Assembly (NCBI RefSeq): GCF_902702915.1
Contig: NZ_LR738849.1
Coordinates: 682,001-746,000 of the forward strand
Length of the DNA: 64,000 bases
Reading direction: 5' to 3'
Source of the DNA: Desulfovibrio sp. 86
GTDB taxonomy: Bacteria > Desulfobacterota > Desulfovibrionia > Desulfovibrionales > Desulfovibrionaceae
Positions 31,970 to 40,743 of the stretch are shown piece after piece; position 1 is the stretch's first letter, and each line of letters begins with the position of its first letter. The translations under genes and the position numbers were made by a program. Under the pieces are notes generated by a model, which was not told the origin of the DNA, ran no database searches, and was given only the letters and a program-made list of their open reading frames with translations.

Positions 31970-33247
31970 TCACATGCGGGCAGCCTGAAATATCTGGAGA
32001 AGCAGGGGCGCTATCAGCAGAATGACCGGAGCCAGCCCCATGAGCGTTTGCGGCCATGTGAGCCTGAGCGCCGCGCGGCAGCCCACCAGCACGCAGGCCA
32101 CCATCCAGACAAAGCCCACCAGAGAACCCAGCAAAGGCACCACGCACAAGAGCGTGGGCGCGGCGGCATAGGCCAGAACCTGAAATACCTGGCCGAAATC
32201 GGCACGGCGGCCGCGTACAAAACCATAGGTGAAGTTTATAAGCGCGCTGAGCACATACAGCTGGATTACGGACATGCCCGTTTTGATCAGAATGATCATG
32301 GGCAGGCTCATCTGCGGCGAAAGCAGGATGAGCATTTTTTCCAGTTGGGGGTCAGAAGCGGCGCTGGGCGCCATAAGGGACATGAACAGCCCTGACCAGA
32401 CGCGCTCCACAACGACCTGCACCACGCTCACCAGCAGATAAAAAATCAGGGCGCGCATCTGCGACCCATCGGGCCGCACCTGGCTGAAAAGACGCTGCGT
32501 GCTGAACATGACGCGCATACAGGTATGATAAAAGGCAGACAGCCAGCCATCGGGTTCCGGGGCTGTTTCCCACGGAATGCCGCCCTCGCCGTCATCATAC
32601 TGGGCGTCATACCCATCGTGCCCGGCATCGCCGTCATGATCGTCCGCAGCATCCCCAAGGCCGCGCCTGCGGTCATACGGATCATCGTCCTCGTCGTAAC
32701 GGCGGTTCTGTTCACGCTCATAGGCGCGGCTGGCTTCGGCGCGCGGGTCATCATCATGATCCGCAGAGCCCTCAGGCCCGGCCTTGCCCGCGCCCAAGCC
32801 CCTCTTTTGCGCGCCATCCCGCGTAGAGGCCTGTTCCCGCCCACGCGGCTCTGTATCCTGCTGCGCGGTATGGTTTGGCCTTGCGTCCTCGCGCGACCAT
32901 GAGGGGCTTCCGGGAACAATGGCTCCCGGAGGCAGGGGGTCGTCTTCATTGGGATCTCGCGCCGCGCCCGCAGCATCCCGGTATTCGCCGGAATCTGCGG
33001 AGCTAACGGAGTCTGTGGCATTTGCGGAATCTGGCACATCGTGAGAAGCGGGAACCGCGCCCTGGTCGCGTGCGGGGCCGTGGTCTCCGGTTTGCGGCGC
33101 ATCCGGCAGAACCTCCTGCACGCCGGTGTCAGGCCCAAAGCGGAACCGGCAGGAGCAATGGGGGCAGGTGGCGATAACCGCACGCGCCGGGAGGCGGTCG
33201 GCGGGCACTTGGCGGCTGAAGCCGCAACGCGGACACGTAATATTCAC
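31970..33247 (-). CDS. Zinc-ribbon plus Yip1-like membrane protein
   Basis: 425 residues in three parts. Residues 1-45 are an MJ0042-type zinc finger: ITCPRCGFSRQVPADRLPAR then ATCPHCSCRFRFG. Residues 50-240 are a highly charged low-complexity linker with Asp/Glu/Arg-rich runs (RYDEDDDPYDRRRG). Residues 255-425 have about five membrane helices (YLLVSVVQVVVERVW, LILIKTGMSVIQLYVL, VVPLLGSLVGFVWMVACVL) of the Yip1 type. GTG start at 33247 with CAGGAG eight bases before it; a longer frame to 33334 has no ribosome site. Function unknown; such proteins are common in deltaproteobacteria. Confidence 0.85.
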   Translation of the reverse strand: MNITCPRCGFSRQVPADRLPARAVIATCPHCSCRFRFGPDTGVQEVLPDAPQTGDHGPARDQGAVPASHDVPDSANATDSVSSADSGEYRDAAGAARDPNEDDPLPPGAIVPGSPSWSREDARPNHTAQQDTEPRGREQASTRDGAQKRGLGAGKAGPEGSADHDDDPRAEASRAYEREQNRRYDEDDDPYDRRRGLGDAADDHDGDAGHDGYDAQYDDGEGGIPWETAPEPDGWLSAFYHTCMRVMFSTQRLFSQVRPDGSQMRALIFYLLVSVVQVVVERVWSGLFMSLMAPSAASDPQLEKMLILLSPQMSLPMIILIKTGMSVIQLYVLSALINFTYGFVRGRRADFGQVFQVLAYAAAPTLLCVVPLLGSLVGFVWMVACVLVGCRAALRLTWPQTLMGLAPVILLIAPLLLQIFQAARM

Positions 33248-33454
33248 AAAGCTTCTCCTGAGTAAACACATCGTAAGGCCATAAAGTGGCATATATAGTA
33301 TCCACAGGCTTTGCCGCTGGCAAGCGTCCGGCACGGCGTACCCGTGACGCCAACATTCTCATACGAATGCCGCTTTGCGGTGGTGTGACGCCTGACAGGC
33401 GCTGCCTCTGCCCCCATCGTCATTTCAAAAACACCTCGCCATAGACCAAAATAT

Positions 33455-33590
33455 AATAAGAGTTTAGGGGGTGAGGGAGGAGACCCTTTTGCAAAAGGGT
33501 CCCTCCCCCATCTAGCGCTCCCTCCTCCACAAAACACCTCTCCCCCACCTAGCGCTCTCTCCCCCACAAAGCATCCCTTTCCCGCAAAGC
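33455..33590 (+). repeat. Type-1 dispersed hairpin repeat, copy e, with tandem tail
   Basis: Starts taataagagtttagggggtg. After the hairpin, a tail of ctcccccac(c/a)... units is repeated three times (33510-33590). It is the only copy between divergent genes, 208 bases before the zinc-ribbon gene start. 33248-33454 shows nothing further that I can name. Confidence 0.9.
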
Positions 33591-33668
33591 GTTGCGGTGT
33601 AACGGCGTGCCAAGCGCCAAAATGCGCATGAAAATAATACCTGAACGTAAAGTTATTCTTCTCGCATG

Positions 33669-33792
33669 TTGACACGGTCCTTTAGTGGTTATAGCCTGAC
33701 CGCACAAGGGGAGTAACTGGGTTCTTGAAACCCGGGCGGCATCAACAGCATGGCTTTAAGCCTGGTGCCGCCGTCGGTTCCGCCGATTAGTG
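33669..33792 (+). ncRNA. yybP-ykoY (manganese) riboswitch with promoter
   Basis: The leader has the family hallmarks: aggggagtaac at 33707-33717, a P2 stem gggttcttgaaaccc, a second arm with cggcatcaac...gtgccgccg, and the closing ccgattagtgagacc. P1 can form from caagg (33705-33709) and ccttg (33796-33800). A promoter TTGACA (33669-33674) with TATAGC (33690-33695) precedes it, with short 15-base spacing. This class binds Mn2+ and usually controls manganese or cation exporters. The downstream gene is a cation exchanger, which agrees. Confidence 0.85.
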
Positions 33793-33832
33793 AGACCTTG
33801 GCATCAATATGCCAAGGTCTTTTTATTTTTTT
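33793..33832 (+). terminator. Riboswitch expression-platform terminator
   Basis: agaccttggc pairs with gccaaggtct across 8 bases, followed by ttttatttttt. Its 5' arm shares ccttg with the aptamer P1 stem, so ligand-bound aptamer and terminator exclude each other. This fits a transcriptional ON switch. Confidence 0.9.
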
Positions 33833-33849
33833 AAGGAGACAACATCATT

Positions 33850-35070
33850 ATGAGCATCCGCGCCCTAAGGCCCTATATCCTGGCTGTACTCATGACCATT
33901 CCCGGTCTGGCTCTTCATCTTGCACCGCCCGATATTTCACCTTTGATTGTGACCGCGCTCGCGGGCATGGCCATTCTTGGAGCCTCATTTCTGCTTACCT
34001 GGGCCTGTGAAGTGGCCCAGATGGACATGCCGCAGGCTGTGGCAGTGGCAGTGGTGGCCTTTATCGCCGTGTTGCCCGAATACGCCGTGGACATGTACTT
34101 TACCTGGATGGCGGGCCAGAACCCCGACAGTTCCTACTCCCACTACGCCATTGCCAATATGACCGGAGCCAACAGGCTGCTTATCGGCGTGGGGTGGTCG
34201 GCCATCGTGCTTATCTTTGCCGGACGCTTCCACTCTGCCGTGGTGCTGCACAGCGACAAACGCACCGACGTGCTGTTTCTGGCCATGGCTACGGTCTATG
34301 CGCTTATCATTCCGCTCAAGGGTTCCCTTACCTGGGTGGACGGACTGGTGCTTCTTGGCATCTACGTCTGGTACATACTCATCATCATGCGCCGCCCCGT
34401 CGAGGAGGAGGAGCTTGAGGGCCCGGCCGCCGTACTGGCGCGTCTGGCCAAAAAAGTACGTCTTCGCAGCGTGATACTCATTTTTGTGTTTGCGGCCATC
34501 GTGATTTTGGGCAACGCGGAAATGTTCAGCGAAGGGCTCATTGCCAGCGGCAAAATGCTGCACGTCAACGAATTTCTGCTGGTGCAGTGGATTGCTCCTC
34601 TGGCCTCGGAAGCGCCGGAATTTATTGTGGCCCTCATGTTCGCCTCACGCGGCAACGCCGGTTTGGCTCTGGGCTGCCTGCTTTCTTCAAAACTTAATCA
34701 ATGGACTCTGCTGGTTGGCATGATACCTGGCGTATACGCGGCCTCTTCAGGCGGCTTTTCCCCTTCCATAAACCTTGACACGCACCAGTTTCAGGAAATA
34801 TTACTCACAGCCGGGCAATCTCTTTTTGCCGTGGCTTTGCTGCTGGACCTGCGGCTGCACGTACGCGAGGCGATCTGGCTGCTTCTGCTCTTCAGCCTGC
34901 AACTGCTTTCGCCCCTGTATGACGTACAGCTTGAAACCATGCTGGGGCTGCCGCATGATCCCCTGCGGCTGCATTTGTTCTATGCCAAGGTGTATCTGGT
35001 GCTGGCGGCTGTGCTGCTCATCAAGAACTGGCGTCAGGCATGGGAGCTTCGCAAGGGCTTCAAAGTTTAA
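33850..35070 (+). CDS. Sodium/calcium exchanger-like cation antiporter (probable Mn exporter)
   Basis: 406 residues, about 10-11 membrane helices. Two alpha-repeats of the CaCA family: VAFIAVLPEYAVDMYFTW with ANMTGANRLLIG (about 68-112) and APLASEAPEFIVALMFASRG with LGCLLSSKLNQWTLL (about 248-290). The acidic PEYAVD and EAPEF residues bind the cation. ATG 33850 with AAGGAG ten bases before. Control by a yybP-ykoY riboswitch points to manganese export, as for mntP, alx and related exchangers elsewhere; the family alone would say calcium or general cation. Confidence 0.9.
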   Translation: MSIRALRPYILAVLMTIPGLALHLAPPDISPLIVTALAGMAILGASFLLTWACEVAQMDMPQAVAVAVVAFIAVLPEYAVDMYFTWMAGQNPDSSYSHYAIANMTGANRLLIGVGWSAIVLIFAGRFHSAVVLHSDKRTDVLFLAMATVYALIIPLKGSLTWVDGLVLLGIYVWYILIIMRRPVEEEELEGPAAVLARLAKKVRLRSVILIFVFAAIVILGNAEMFSEGLIASGKMLHVNEFLLVQWIAPLASEAPEFIVALMFASRGNAGLALGCLLSSKLNQWTLLVGMIPGVYAASSGGFSPSINLDTHQFQEILLTAGQSLFAVALLLDLRLHVREAIWLLLLFSLQLLSPLYDVQLETMLGLPHDPLRLHLFYAKVYLVLAAVLLIKNWRQAWELRKGFKV

Positions 35071-35089
35071 ATAAAGCCTGTATACTGCT

Positions 35090-35253
35090 GGACAGCGGCA
35101 TGGCAGGGACGAGAGCGGGTTCGCAAACCTGCTCGCCGACTACGGGAGCAGACGCTCGCCGTGAAGGCGCAAGCGCAGCGCATCTGCGCTGTTCACGCCA
35201 TAACGGGCGTATCTGCAACTTTGCGAATGCACGTTCGCAAAGCTACTCTGCTC
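35090..35253. repeat. Run of hairpins before type-2 copy 1
   Basis: Contains ctttgcgaa / ttcgcaaag (35219-35242), gttcgcaaacctgctcgcc and gagcagacgctcgcc. The phrase gagcagacgc is the reverse complement of the type-4 gcgtctgctc. No gene; the stretch 35071-35418 is all repeat-like. Confidence 0.55.
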
Positions 35254-35404
35254 TAGAACAGAGTAACTTTGAAATGCTTCACATTTCAAAGTGTTCATTC
35301 AGCCGAAAAATGTGATTTTCGGCTGAATCCACGCCACGTTGTGGCGCGCTGCACTTTCGTGCAACGTTAGAGCATTTACACTTTTTCAAAGTTAAATTGC
35401 TCTA
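35254..35404 (-). repeat. Type-2 multi-hairpin element, copy 1
   Basis: 151 bases between tagaacagag and attgctcta. Read inverted it aligns along its length with copy 2 at 55016-55164. Stems: ctttgaaat / atttcaaag, attcagccgaaaa / ttttcggctgaat, cgccac / gtggcg, gctgcac / gtgcaac. It has no open frame. It ends 15 bases before an alternative start of the next gene. Confidence 0.9.
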
Positions 35405-35670
35405 AATGAGGAAAAGCCATGCAGCTTCCTTTTCAGGTTTTGCGTTTTTTTCACCTTGCGTCCCTTTTGCTTCCGCTGACGACATTCGCTGGTGCGGCCT
35501 GCTTTTCCGGGCCGCACCTGTGCAAACAACGCAAGACATGCAGCCCCGGCGTGACCGCGGGGCAACTGCAAGACGGTTCCGCACCTGATAGTGCAGGGGC
35601 ACAGATGGTATACTACCTCCGGCAAAATGTTTCGCCTTCACCCATTACCGGTTATCAAGGTATCATATCC

Positions 35671-36675
35671 ATGCCGCGCCTTTTGTCATTTCTTCTGCTG
35701 GCGCTGCTGCTCGGTGAACGGGCAGCCGAAGCGGCCCGTATGCCGGATCAGCAGACCCTCTCTCCCTCTCAGGCCCAGGAATTTACCGCTACCGCCGATC
35801 TGACGGAAACCGGCACCGCCCTTGAGCCTCCGTACCCTGCGGAAGCTACGGGGCATGCCCGCCCTGACGACAGCGCCAAGCCGGGTGCGCCCTCGCAGGA
35901 ACACCCAGGTGAGCGGGCCGCAAATCAGGCCGGGGACCACGTTGGGGATCGCGCCGGAGAACGCGCTGGCGACCAGGTCGCCCCCGAGGAACAATCCGCC
36001 CGGGACAGCGCCGCCGCCATCATTTCTGGCTCGCGCAAGCCCGGCATCATTGAACACCAGCTTGTCCGCGACCAGAGCGGCGGCCCCGTCATCAACATCA
36101 GCTACCCCTCTGTGGGCAGCAAGCAGATAGACAGCGACATACGCCAATGGGTCACAGGCATCGCCAGCGCTTTTGAACAAAGCTGTAACAACGGCAGCTT
36201 CGGGCCAGGAGCCGGGCTTGACGGCGAACGCCCGCCGTATGAACTCTGGGGATCGTACAGCGTCACGTCGCCTTCACCCGCAGGCCTCAGCATCACGTTC
36301 GAGGTATGGACCTACACCGGTGGGGCCCACGGCAATCTGGACGTCATGACCCTGAACTACAGCCTGCTCACAGGCCAGCGGCTTGGCCTGGTGGATCTTT
36401 TTGAGGATCCGGACGCAGCCCTGCACCTCATGTCCACCTGGTCATACAAAGAACTTTCACGCCGTCTGGGCGGCATGCGGCAGGAACAGATGCTGCGCAC
36501 CGGCCTTAACCCGGTGCCGGAAAACTTCGCCAGCCTGACCCTGACCCCGCAGGGCGTGCGCATCAATTTTCAGCCCTATCAGGTCGCTCCGTGGGCCGCT
36601 GGAGCACAAAAGGTGGACATGCCCCTGGATCAGCTCCTGCCCGCCAGCCCCCTGCTGCGCCTTTGGGGCCGCTAG
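35671..36675 (+). CDS. Exported DUF3298 (RsiV-like) protein
   Basis: 334 residues from ATG 35671. Signal peptide LLSFLLLALLLGERAAEAA. A Pro/Glu/Ala-rich low-complexity linker at about 30-115 has repeated Gly-Asp/Glu-Arg-Ala units (DHVGDRAGERAGDQ). The C-terminal domain carries ISYPSVGSKQIDSDIRQWV and WTYTGGAHGNLDVMTLNYSLLTG, then LVDLFEDPDAALHLM, typical of DUF4163/DUF3298 (anti-sigma RsiV, PdaC). Probably periplasmic. The frame is open upstream to ATG 35419, which has a good GAGG site and a second signal-like segment; the start is therefore uncertain. Lysozyme binding is known for RsiV but not shown here. Confidence 0.85.
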   Translation: MPRLLSFLLLALLLGERAAEAARMPDQQTLSPSQAQEFTATADLTETGTALEPPYPAEATGHARPDDSAKPGAPSQEHPGERAANQAGDHVGDRAGERAGDQVAPEEQSARDSAAAIISGSRKPGIIEHQLVRDQSGGPVINISYPSVGSKQIDSDIRQWVTGIASAFEQSCNNGSFGPGAGLDGERPPYELWGSYSVTSPSPAGLSITFEVWTYTGGAHGNLDVMTLNYSLLTGQRLGLVDLFEDPDAALHLMSTWSYKELSRRLGGMRQEQMLRTGLNPVPENFASLTLTPQGVRINFQPYQVAPWAAGAQKVDMPLDQLLPASPLLRLWGR

Positions 36676-36696
36676 GGTAATGTTACAATAAAAGAA

Positions 36697-37431
36697 GGGT
36701 CATGACTAGCTGAGAGGAAAATTGCGGAGCATTTTGAGCACCAATTTGTATATGTCCTCTCGCCGATGGTTAAATCTAAACTCGCATTCTTTCAAATGAA
36801 AATAAAAAGTGTGCTGGTGCAAGCCTCTAAATCGGACGAGCCGAGTTTTTGCAAAGGCCCAAAAGCTTTCAATCCCGTTAATGTGGGAATGGTTGTTTGC
36901 AAATTCGTTATTGCCGTGCTGAACACGAAAATGCTTTTGATAGCCAAGGTCTACAAGACCATCATAGCCACGCCATCCGTCAGAGTGAATAACGCTCTCA
37001 AGTTCAACGCGACCTCTGATGATGCCCTGGAGAGTGGCTTTTGAACAGTCGGGCACAATTTCGGTGTAGACGTGCCCATTGCGTTTAAACAGGCCGAAAA
37101 CGATAGTTTTGCCACGAGCACCCCGACCTCTGATACCTCTGACCCGGCGCGCTCCAAAGTAGCTTTCATCAACCTCAACCTCACCGCTGACAGGCGATTC
37201 CGCCTCACAGTACTGGGCGATTCTTTCCCGGAACGCAGCGAGATACCTATTAATGGTATTGCGGTTGAGGCTCGTGACCTCGGCAATTTGAGAGGCGTCC
37301 AAATCAACGGCAAACAGCCTTACGATTTGACGGATTTTGTCCTCGGAAATTCTCGAACGATAAGCATACTTGTTTTTTGTTGCCATACTTAGCTTTTAGC
37401 CTTTTGTTGGCCTCTCAGCTAGTCATGACCC
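36697..37431 (-). mobile_element. Intact IS1595-type insertion sequence
   Basis: 735 bases. Perfect 21-bp terminal inverted repeats (36697-36717, beginning gggtcatgac, and 37411-37431). Both sides are flanked by the direct repeat taaaagaa (36689-36696 and 37432-37439), an 8-bp target duplication as expected for IS1595. One full transposase is inside. The target is the gap after the DUF3298 gene, beside a type-1 repeat. Perfect ends and duplication suggest recent insertion and possible activity. Confidence 0.95.
36706..37386 (-). CDS. IS1595 family transposase (ISXO2-like DDE)
   Basis: 226 residues. N-terminal helix-turn-helix (LDASQIAEVTSLNRNTINRYL, about 31-51). The ISXO2-like catalytic core has VEVDESYFGARR (first Asp, about 73), SVIHSDGWRGYDGL (second Asp, about 135) and NGIESFWAFAKTRL (Glu, about 172). 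Family length is usually 220-330 and it lacks the N-terminal zinc ribbon of longer members, as in IS1016-like elements. The reading frame is unbroken. Confidence 0.93.
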   Translation of the reverse strand: MATKNKYAYRSRISEDKIRQIVRLFAVDLDASQIAEVTSLNRNTINRYLAAFRERIAQYCEAESPVSGEVEVDESYFGARRVRGIRGRGARGKTIVFGLFKRNGHVYTEIVPDCSKATLQGIIRGRVELESVIHSDGWRGYDGLVDLGYQKHFRVQHGNNEFANNHSHINGIESFWAFAKTRLVRFRGLHQHTFYFHLKECEFRFNHRREDIYKLVLKMLRNFPLS

Positions 37432-37440
37432 TAAAAGAAT

Positions 37441-37512
37441 AGGCTTTGTGGGGGAGGGACCCTTTTGCAAAAGGGTCTCCTCCCCCACGCCCCCACCCCC
37501 TAAAACCTTTAT
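37441..37512 (-). repeat. Type-1 dispersed hairpin repeat, copy f
   Basis: Inverted copy, aggctttgtgggggagggac to ccccctaaaacctttattg. Directly after the IS target duplication, between the 3' ends of the DUF3298 gene and mnmA. Confidence 0.93.
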
Positions 37513-37571
37513 TGTGGTTTAGTGTGGCGCAAGATGCTTTCTATTCTGATGCCGGGGTTCCAATGCTACGC

Positions 37572-37608
37572 AAAAGGCTCCGTGCGGCACTGCCGCACGG
37601 AGCCTTTT
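37572..37608 (-). terminator. Terminator after mnmA
   Basis: aaaaggctccgtgcggca pairs with its exact complement around one base. Symmetric, so it can act on both strands; on the minus strand it is 56 bases past the mnmA stop and ends in cctttt. Confidence 0.8.
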
Positions 37609-37663
37609 ATACGTATGCACATTGAAATTTCCCGGCCGCTGCGGGTAGACGTTCCCCACCGGC

Positions 37664-38842
37664 CTATTCCATAAACTCCACTATTCCCGCAGCCAGCGCG
37701 CGGCCTGCGGCGTCATAGACAGCGGCCACCTGCCCCGGGGCGGAAGGAAACTGTGGCTCGGCAAACGCTATTTCCAGGCGACCTTCCACATCCAGACGCA
37801 CGTTGGCGGGCGCGGGCCTGTGCCTGTGGCGCAGACGCACCAGAACTTCATGCGGCCAGTAGCGCGTCGGCAAGGCCACGTTGGCGATGCCTGTGGTGCA
37901 ACGGGTGACGCCCAGCAAGGCGCGCGGCCCCACAACCAGGGTATTGGCAAGGCCATCCTTGGCAAGCACGTACAGAGGCTCGCTGTGGGCGATTCCCAGG
38001 CCCTTGCGCTGCCCCTCGGTATAGCGCCAGAGTCCCTTGTGGCGGGCTATCTCCCGCTGCGTGCCGTCCGCATTCCGTAAAACGACAGGGCCAGGGCCGG
38101 GAGGAACGATGGACGCCGCCTGCCAGTGACGCTCAAGAAATGGCCGGTACGCCTCGGATACGGAAACGCCGCCCGCCGCCATATCTGCGGAAGCCCCCAC
38201 AGCCGGGGCAAAGCAGATATCCTGGCTCTCACCGGGCAGGGGCACAGTCAGTCCAGCCTGCGCCACAATTTCGCGGGTGCGGGTTTTATCCTGATCCGCC
38301 AGGGGAAAACAGGCCTGCGCCAGCCGCGCCCGTGGCACGAGGCTCAAAAAATAGCTCTGATCCTTGGCCGCATCATGCGCGGCGGCCAGCAGGGGCAGGC
38401 GGGGCATGCGACCCAACGCTTTTTCTGCTGCGCCCTCTTCTTCCGGCGCGCTCACAAGCCGCGCGTAATGCCCTGTGGCAAGTTTGTGCGCGCCGAGCTT
38501 TTGCGCGGCATCCAGCAGGGCTCCGAACTTGATGGCCCTGTTGCACAGGGCGCAGGGGTTGGGCGTGCGGCCCGCCGCATAGGCAGCGGCAAAAGGGGCC
38601 AGCACCCCACGCTGGAAAGCCGGACGCAGATCGGCAACATGCAGGGGCACGCCAAGGGCCGCGCAGGCATCTTCAAGACCGGGCGGCGGCGCAAGCTCGG
38701 CTTTCGGCAAAAAAAGGCCGTGCAGGGCCAGCACCGTATGCCCGGCCTGTTGCAGCATGACAAGGGCGCAAAGACTGTCCACTCCCCCGCTGACAGCCAC
38801 TGCTACAGTGCAGGGGGATGTGGTGGTATTACTCACGGCCAT
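37664..38842 (-). CDS. mnmA: tRNA-specific 2-thiouridylase
   Basis: 392 residues. Makes s2U at the wobble base of Lys, Glu and Gln tRNAs. The PP-loop AVAVSGGVDSLCALVML is at about 15-31; the first catalytic Cys is in RTPNPCALCNRAIKFG (about 100), the second in GESQDICFAP (about 203). TGHYARL and AKDQSYFLSLV are family motifs. ATG 38842 follows AAGGA; the frame extends to 38881 without a better site. No iscS or mnmE nearby. Flanked by type-1 repeats on both sides. Confidence 0.95.
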   Translation of the reverse strand: MAVSNTTTSPCTVAVAVSGGVDSLCALVMLQQAGHTVLALHGLFLPKAELAPPPGLEDACAALGVPLHVADLRPAFQRGVLAPFAAAYAAGRTPNPCALCNRAIKFGALLDAAQKLGAHKLATGHYARLVSAPEEEGAAEKALGRMPRLPLLAAAHDAAKDQSYFLSLVPRARLAQACFPLADQDKTRTREIVAQAGLTVPLPGESQDICFAPAVGASADMAAGGVSVSEAYRPFLERHWQAASIVPPGPGPVVLRNADGTQREIARHKGLWRYTEGQRKGLGIAHSEPLYVLAKDGLANTLVVGPRALLGVTRCTTGIANVALPTRYWPHEVLVRLRHRHRPAPANVRLDVEGRLEIAFAEPQFPSAPGQVAAVYDAAGRALAAGIVEFME

Positions 38843-38952
38843 ACTGTCATCCTTGGAGCATTTCAACTTTGAGTGTGTCATGGCGCCTTGAAGACTTTGC
38901 CTTCGGGAGCCTGGATACGGGTCAGAAATTTCTTTGTACTACTGTGAACTGG

Positions 38953-39031
38953 AATAAAAGTTTTAGGGGGTGGGGGCGTGGGGGAGGAGACCCTTTTACA
39001 AAAGGGTCCCTCCCCCACAAGGCATTTCACC
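38953..39031 (+). repeat. Type-1 dispersed hairpin repeat, copy g
   Basis: aataaaagttttagggggtg through cacaaggcatttcaccg. In the gap upstream of mnmA and downstream (3') of the ABC operon; 38882-39124 has no gene. Confidence 0.95.
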
Positions 39032-39124
39032 GACAACCCAAACCAGATCAAAATGCGGCTTGGGGAAAGAAAGTCCTTGCGTGCAAGAGCTTTCTTTCCC
39101 CAGCAAAAGAGCGCCTAGCGGCAA

Positions 39125-39874
39125 TTACAGAATCTGATTGAGGAACTGGCGCAGACGGGGATGCCGTGGGGTCGTGAACAGGGTTTCGGGTCTGCCCTGC
39201 TCCACAATCTGCCCCTGATCCATAAAGATGAGCCTGTCTGCCACGGTGCGGGCAAAGCCCATTTCGTGGGTGACGCAGACCATGGTCATGCCTTCTTCCG
39301 CCAGTTTGACCATAACGTCCAGCACTTCGCCCACCATTTCCGGGTCAAGGGCCGAGGTGGGTTCGTCAAAAAGCATGATGGCGGGCTGCATGGCCAGGGC
39401 GCGGGCTATGGCCACGCGCTGCTGCTGGCCGCCGGAGAGCATGGCCGGATACACATTGGCCTTCTCGCTGATGCCCACTTTTTTGAGCAGGCCAAGGGCG
39501 CGGGCTTCGGCCTCTTCGCGCGTAAGCTTGAGCAGCTTTATGGGCGCGAGGGTCAGGTTTTCCAGCACAGTCTTGTGGGGGAACAGGTTAAACTGCTGGA
39601 AGACCATGCCAAGATTCTGGCGGATCAGGTTTATGTCATTGTCCGGACTCATGATGTCCTGACCCTTGACCACGATTTTGCCCTGATCGATCTCTTCCAG
39701 CCGGTTGATGGAACGCAGCAGGGTTGACTTGCCCGATCCGGAGGGGCCGATGATGACCACGCGCTCGCCGGGAGCGATATCCAGGCTCACGTCCTGCAGG
39801 GCGGGCAGCGAGTCGAAATACTTCCAGACATTGCGAATGGTGATAATGGGGGCGGTGGTGCTACTTTCCGTCAT
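39125..39874 (-). CDS. Polar amino acid ABC transporter ATP-binding protein
   Basis: 249 residues, GlnQ/HisP type. Walker [16 protein letters not shown] (about 41-55), Q-loop [13 protein letters not shown] (about 92-104), signature [16 protein letters not shown] (about 146-161), Walker [16 protein letters not shown] (about 167-181), H-loop [10 protein letters not shown] (about 202-211). Overlaps the permease gene end by 14 bases, so translation is probably coupled. Last gene of the operon. Confidence 0.95.
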   Translation of the reverse strand: MTESSTTAPIITIRNVWKYFDSLPALQDVSLDIAPGERVVIIGPSGSGKSTLLRSINRLEEIDQGKIVVKGQDIMSPDNDINLIRQNLGMVFQQFNLFPHKTVLENLTLAPIKLLKLTREEAEARALGLLKKVGISEKANVYPAMLSGGQQQRVAIARALAMQPAIMLFDEPTSALDPEMVGEVLDVMVKLAEEGMTMVCVTHEMGFARTVADRLIFMDQGQIVEQGRPETLFTTPRHPRLRQFLNQIL

Positions 39875-40661
39875 AATAGTTCAGCCTGGATTCCATAATG
39901 CTCACGGTTTTGGAAAGCATGAGCGTGATGATAAGGTACAGCAAAGCCACCACGGTATAGGTCTCAAAATAGAGGTAGGTCGTGCCCACGAAGCTTCTGG
40001 CCCGCTGCATGATGTCCGGCACGGCCATGATGGACACAAGCGAGGTATCCTTGAGCATGGCGATGCATTCATTGCCCACAGGGGGCAGGATGGTGCGCAT
40101 GGCCTGGGGCAGCACCACATAGCGCATGGTCTGAAAACCATTGAACCCCAGCGAACGGGCCGCTTCACTCTGCCCTTTGTTGATGGCCGTGATGCCCGCG
40201 CGGAAAACTTCGCCCATATACGCGCCGTAACAGAAACTGATGGCAACCACGGCAGAGGTGACGCCGCTGACCTGCACAAAACGCGAAAGCGCATAGTAGA
40301 TATAAAAAATCTGTACCAGCAGCGGGATGCCGCGAATCACCTCCACGTAGGTGGAGGCGACAAGATTGATAAGGCGATTGTTTGAAATGCGCCCAAGGCC
40401 CGTCACGAGCCCCAGAGGCACTGCACAGCATATGGAAAGAACGGTGATCTTAAAGGTAATCAAAATGCCGTCAGGCAAATAGAGCAAAATACGCAAATAG
40501 GGCTCGGGCCAGCAGAGGCACAGGGCGAACAAAGTGGAAATGGCCCCTACCAGAGCAATAGACCATGCGTTTATCAGGCGCCATTCACGAGGATCAGGGA
40601 TGGAAGCCCCATCCGTGACCATGATGATATTGCCCTTGCTTCCGTCTTTTTTGTCGTGCAT
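39861..40661 (-). CDS. Polar amino acid ABC transporter permease
   Basis: 266 residues. After a ~30-residue polar N-terminus, one helix ([18 protein letters not shown]) and about five more. HisM/GlnP region [20 protein letters not shown] and the EAA loop [32 protein letters not shown] (described in parts; EAARSLG at about 165) that docks to the ATPase. ATG 40661 follows AAGGA. Works with the ATPase and one or both binding proteins upstream. Confidence 0.94.
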   Translation of the reverse strand: MHDKKDGSKGNIIMVTDGASIPDPREWRLINAWSIALVGAISTLFALCLCWPEPYLRILLYLPDGILITFKITVLSICCAVPLGLVTGLGRISNNRLINLVASTYVEVIRGIPLLVQIFYIYYALSRFVQVSGVTSAVVAISFCYGAYMGEVFRAGITAINKGQSEAARSLGFNGFQTMRYVVLPQAMRTILPPVGNECIAMLKDTSLVSIMAVPDIMQRARSFVGTTYLYFETYTVVALLYLIITLMLSKTVSIMESRLNYYDGK

Positions 40662-40688
40662 CTCAATCCTTCAGGTCGATACGGCTGC

Positions 40689-40716
40689 GATGTCCGGGCC
40701 TTGCGGCCCGGACATC
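40689..40716 (-). repeat. Hairpin between binding-protein and permease genes
   Basis: gatgtccgggcc pairs perfectly with ggcccggacatc around ttgc. No T-run on the minus strand, so it probably protects the 3' end of the abundant binding-protein mRNA or attenuates the permease genes, as in other ABC operons. Confidence 0.75.
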
Positions 40717-40743
40717 CTGTAAAGTCATGGCGGCGGGGCCTGT

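Noticed and set aside
33690..33800. tRNA-like fold upstream of the exchanger
   Set aside because: The sequence fits the yybP-ykoY aptamer far better, and there is no anticodon arm.
36697..37431. Prophage or integrative element boundary
   Set aside because: Only a single IS is present; no integrase, tRNA attachment site or phage genes nearby.
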